In this document: piece by piece, positions 62,945-64,000 of the stretch
Numbering within the stretch: the first letter of the stretch is position 1
Layout: every line of letters starts with the position of its first letter
NCBI GenBank assembly: GCA_905181875.1
Contig: CAJIZH010000003.1
Location: 930,001 to 994,000, forward strand
DNA: 64,000 bases
Reading direction: 5' to 3'
Origin: Flavobacteriales bacterium UBA6770
GTDB lineage: Bacteria > Bacteroidota > Bacteroidia > Flavobacteriales_G > Salibacteraceae
Made by a program: the position numbers and the translations under genes
The notes under the pieces: model-generated
Database searches by the model: none
What the model was told of the DNA's origin: nothing
The model's input: only the letters and a program-made list of their open reading frames with translations

Positions 62945-62952
62945 TACCTTTG
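62945..62952 (+). promoter_or_regulatory. promoter -7 box for the DUF6427-like gene
   Basis: TACCTTTG fits TAnnTTTG. A TTG at 62924-62926 lies 18 nt upstream and could be the -33 element. The gene start is at 62957. Confidence 0.55.
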
Positions 62953-62956
62953 GCAG

Positions 62957-63913
62957 ATGCTTCCTAGGGCACTTAAGAAAAACACACCTCAAAGTATTTC
63001 AATAGCAATATTGTATGCACTGCCTTTTCTTGTCCTTATTTTACTGCAAGATGTAAAGCCATATGACTGGACAGGAGAAAGTAATTTGAGTGTTTATTTA
63101 AACCCTATAAATAATTATATCTGGTTAAATAGGCTTTTAGGCGTGAGCTTGTTACTTACTACCTCATTATACGCGCAGTTTGTTTTTTACAAATACAGAC
63201 TGTTTGCCAAAGGGAATCAATTTGCTTTTATTGTAAGTTTTGCTTTGTTATCATGTGGTAGTTATGCAGGTACAATAGCACCTTGGGTTCTGGGAGGTGT
63301 ACTGCTAATTCGACTGATTGATCGAAGCTTCGAAATTCAAAGGTCCAACAACCCTAATATGATCATTTTAGAAGCCTCATTTACTGCAGGCGTTTTATGG
63401 ATGATTTCAAGTGAGTTTATATGGGTTTTTCCAATAATAATTGTTGCCTATTTATATTCTGGAAGTCTACAGATTAAAGGGTTTGTAATAAGCTTATTTG
63501 GTTTTGTATTGCCGTTTTATTTTCTGATTTGTTTGAACTATTTGTTTGGATTTAATGTTGTTGTAGATGCCTCAGTTCACCTTCCACGTTATGTTATACC
63601 AAGTACCTTAAGGGAGTTTGTATTATTAGGAGGATGTTTGCTCGTATTATTAATTGGTTTCAGATACCTCTCCAAGGCAATAATAATAAATAAGGTGATT
63701 ATTAAAAATCACCTAGTACTTTTGATTGGTAGTACAGTATTGTGTGTGGTTTCAGCATCTTTATCTGCATTTAGTTTTGGAGATATAATTGTTGGCGGCT
63801 TTCCCGCATTCGGAGTATTATTAGGCCTCTATTTTCTAAATGCGAGTAAAGTTTGGTTAATGGAAATCACATTTTTTATTTGGTATGGCTCAGTACTTTT
63901 CTTTTTGATTTAA
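62957..63913 (+). CDS. multi-pass membrane protein, DUF6427-like
   Basis: 318 residues with about eight membrane helices over its whole length (for example SIAILYALPFLVLILL and FVISLFGFVLPFYFLICLNY). It matches the size, topology and position of the DUF6427 family of Flavobacteriia. The function is unknown. The promoter box lies so close to the ATG that the leader would be only a few nt, as with atpZ. Confidence 0.7.
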   Translation: MLPRALKKNTPQSISIAILYALPFLVLILLQDVKPYDWTGESNLSVYLNPINNYIWLNRLLGVSLLLTTSLYAQFVFYKYRLFAKGNQFAFIVSFALLSCGSYAGTIAPWVLGGVLLIRLIDRSFEIQRSNNPNMIILEASFTAGVLWMISSEFIWVFPIIIVAYLYSGSLQIKGFVISLFGFVLPFYFLICLNYLFGFNVVVDASVHLPRYVIPSTLREFVLLGGCLLVLLIGFRYLSKAIIINKVIIKNHLVLLIGSTVLCVVSASLSAFSFGDIIVGGFPAFGVLLGLYFLNASKVWLMEITFFIWYGSVLFFLI

Positions 63914-63976
63914 GTAAGACATAATTTAAAACCAACCGCTTACATGCTCTTAACTAAAATTTTGAACCTATTCTTT

Positions 63977-63984
63977 TAAATTTG
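63977..63984 (+). promoter_or_regulatory. promoter -7 box before the gene running off the window
   Basis: TAAATTTG, a perfect TAnnTTTG box, 5 nt before an ATG at 63990. Confidence 0.5.
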
Positions 63985-63989
63985 CAATT

Positions 63990-64000
63990 ATGAAGAATTT
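63990..64000 (+). CDS. start of a gene cut by the window end
   Basis: ATG AAG AAT follows a promoter-like box, so a gene probably begins here. Only three codons are visible and no family can be given. Confidence 0.35.

Noticed and set aside
1..64000. CRISPR arrays, insertion sequences, phage genes, rRNA
   Set aside because: No spaced direct repeats, transposase, integrase, capsid or rRNA sequence was seen on either strand.

Overview
The window is chromosomal DNA of a marine- or freshwater-type Bacteroidota, most likely class Flavobacteriia. Reasons: secreted proteins end in type IX secretion (Por) sorting domains. Promoter -7 boxes have the TAnnTTTG form. There are CarboxypepD_reg/TonB-receptor proteins and Bacteroidota-specific families (DUF4175, DUF6168-, DUF6341- and DUF6427-like). 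Shine-Dalgarno sites are absent, DNA is AT-rich, and TTG/GTG starts are common. The species cannot be named from sequence alone.

Layout. 1-5.9 kb is a tightly coupled operon: methyltransferase, type III polyketide synthase (PKS), FabL-like enoyl reductase, hot-dog dehydratase, FabF-like ketosynthase, acyl carrier protein (ACP), 4'-phosphopantetheinyl transferase (PPTase), membrane protein, second methyltransferase. It looks like a dedicated fatty-acid line feeding a type III PKS, probably for a methylated phenolic lipid or alkylpyrone. 5.9-13.5 kb (minus) holds an outer-membrane protein, then the DUF4175 / anti-sigma-type ATPase / ybeY / mnmG operon, whose last gene is bracketed by two perfect parS palindromes. 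13.6-17.4 kb holds gltX (frame broken), folB, tRNA-Cys, an endonuclease/phosphatase-family protein and rpiB. 18-27.4 kb is accessory: a MORN-repeat protein, tRNA-Val, a stretch of decayed genes, two type IX-secreted proteins, amn, a truncated ORF, a CarboxypepD_reg protein and a PabA/TrpG amidotransferase. 27.5-36.7 kb holds a giant AsmA-like envelope protein, a MarR regulator and a 1420-residue BNR/GEVED/PKD secreted protein. 36.8-47.7 kb holds PBP1A, scoA and scoB separated by a frameshifted GT39-like gene, a PKD lipoprotein, a GT2 glycosyltransferase, polA, a methyltransferase and tRNA-Ala. 48.4-53.3 kb holds a lipoprotein, a TonB-type receptor, gatA and a 54-codon tatA. 53.3-59.1 kb is the ATP synthase operon (atpZ/I-like, DUF6168, atpB-E-F-H-A-G) without atpD/atpC. 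59.2-64 kb holds an FAD oxidoreductase, mce, a redoxin, purD, two small conserved membrane families and the first codons of another gene.

The points most worth a second look are the hybrid fatty-acid/type III PKS operon, the parS pair around mnmG, broken reading frames in gltX and in the gene between scoA and scoB, the decayed-gene stretch beside tRNA-Val, and a perfect 12-bp hairpin directly after atpE. Several frame breaks lie at or near homopolymers, so sequencing or assembly error must be separated from real gene decay. All family names come from motif recognition by eye; no database search was run.
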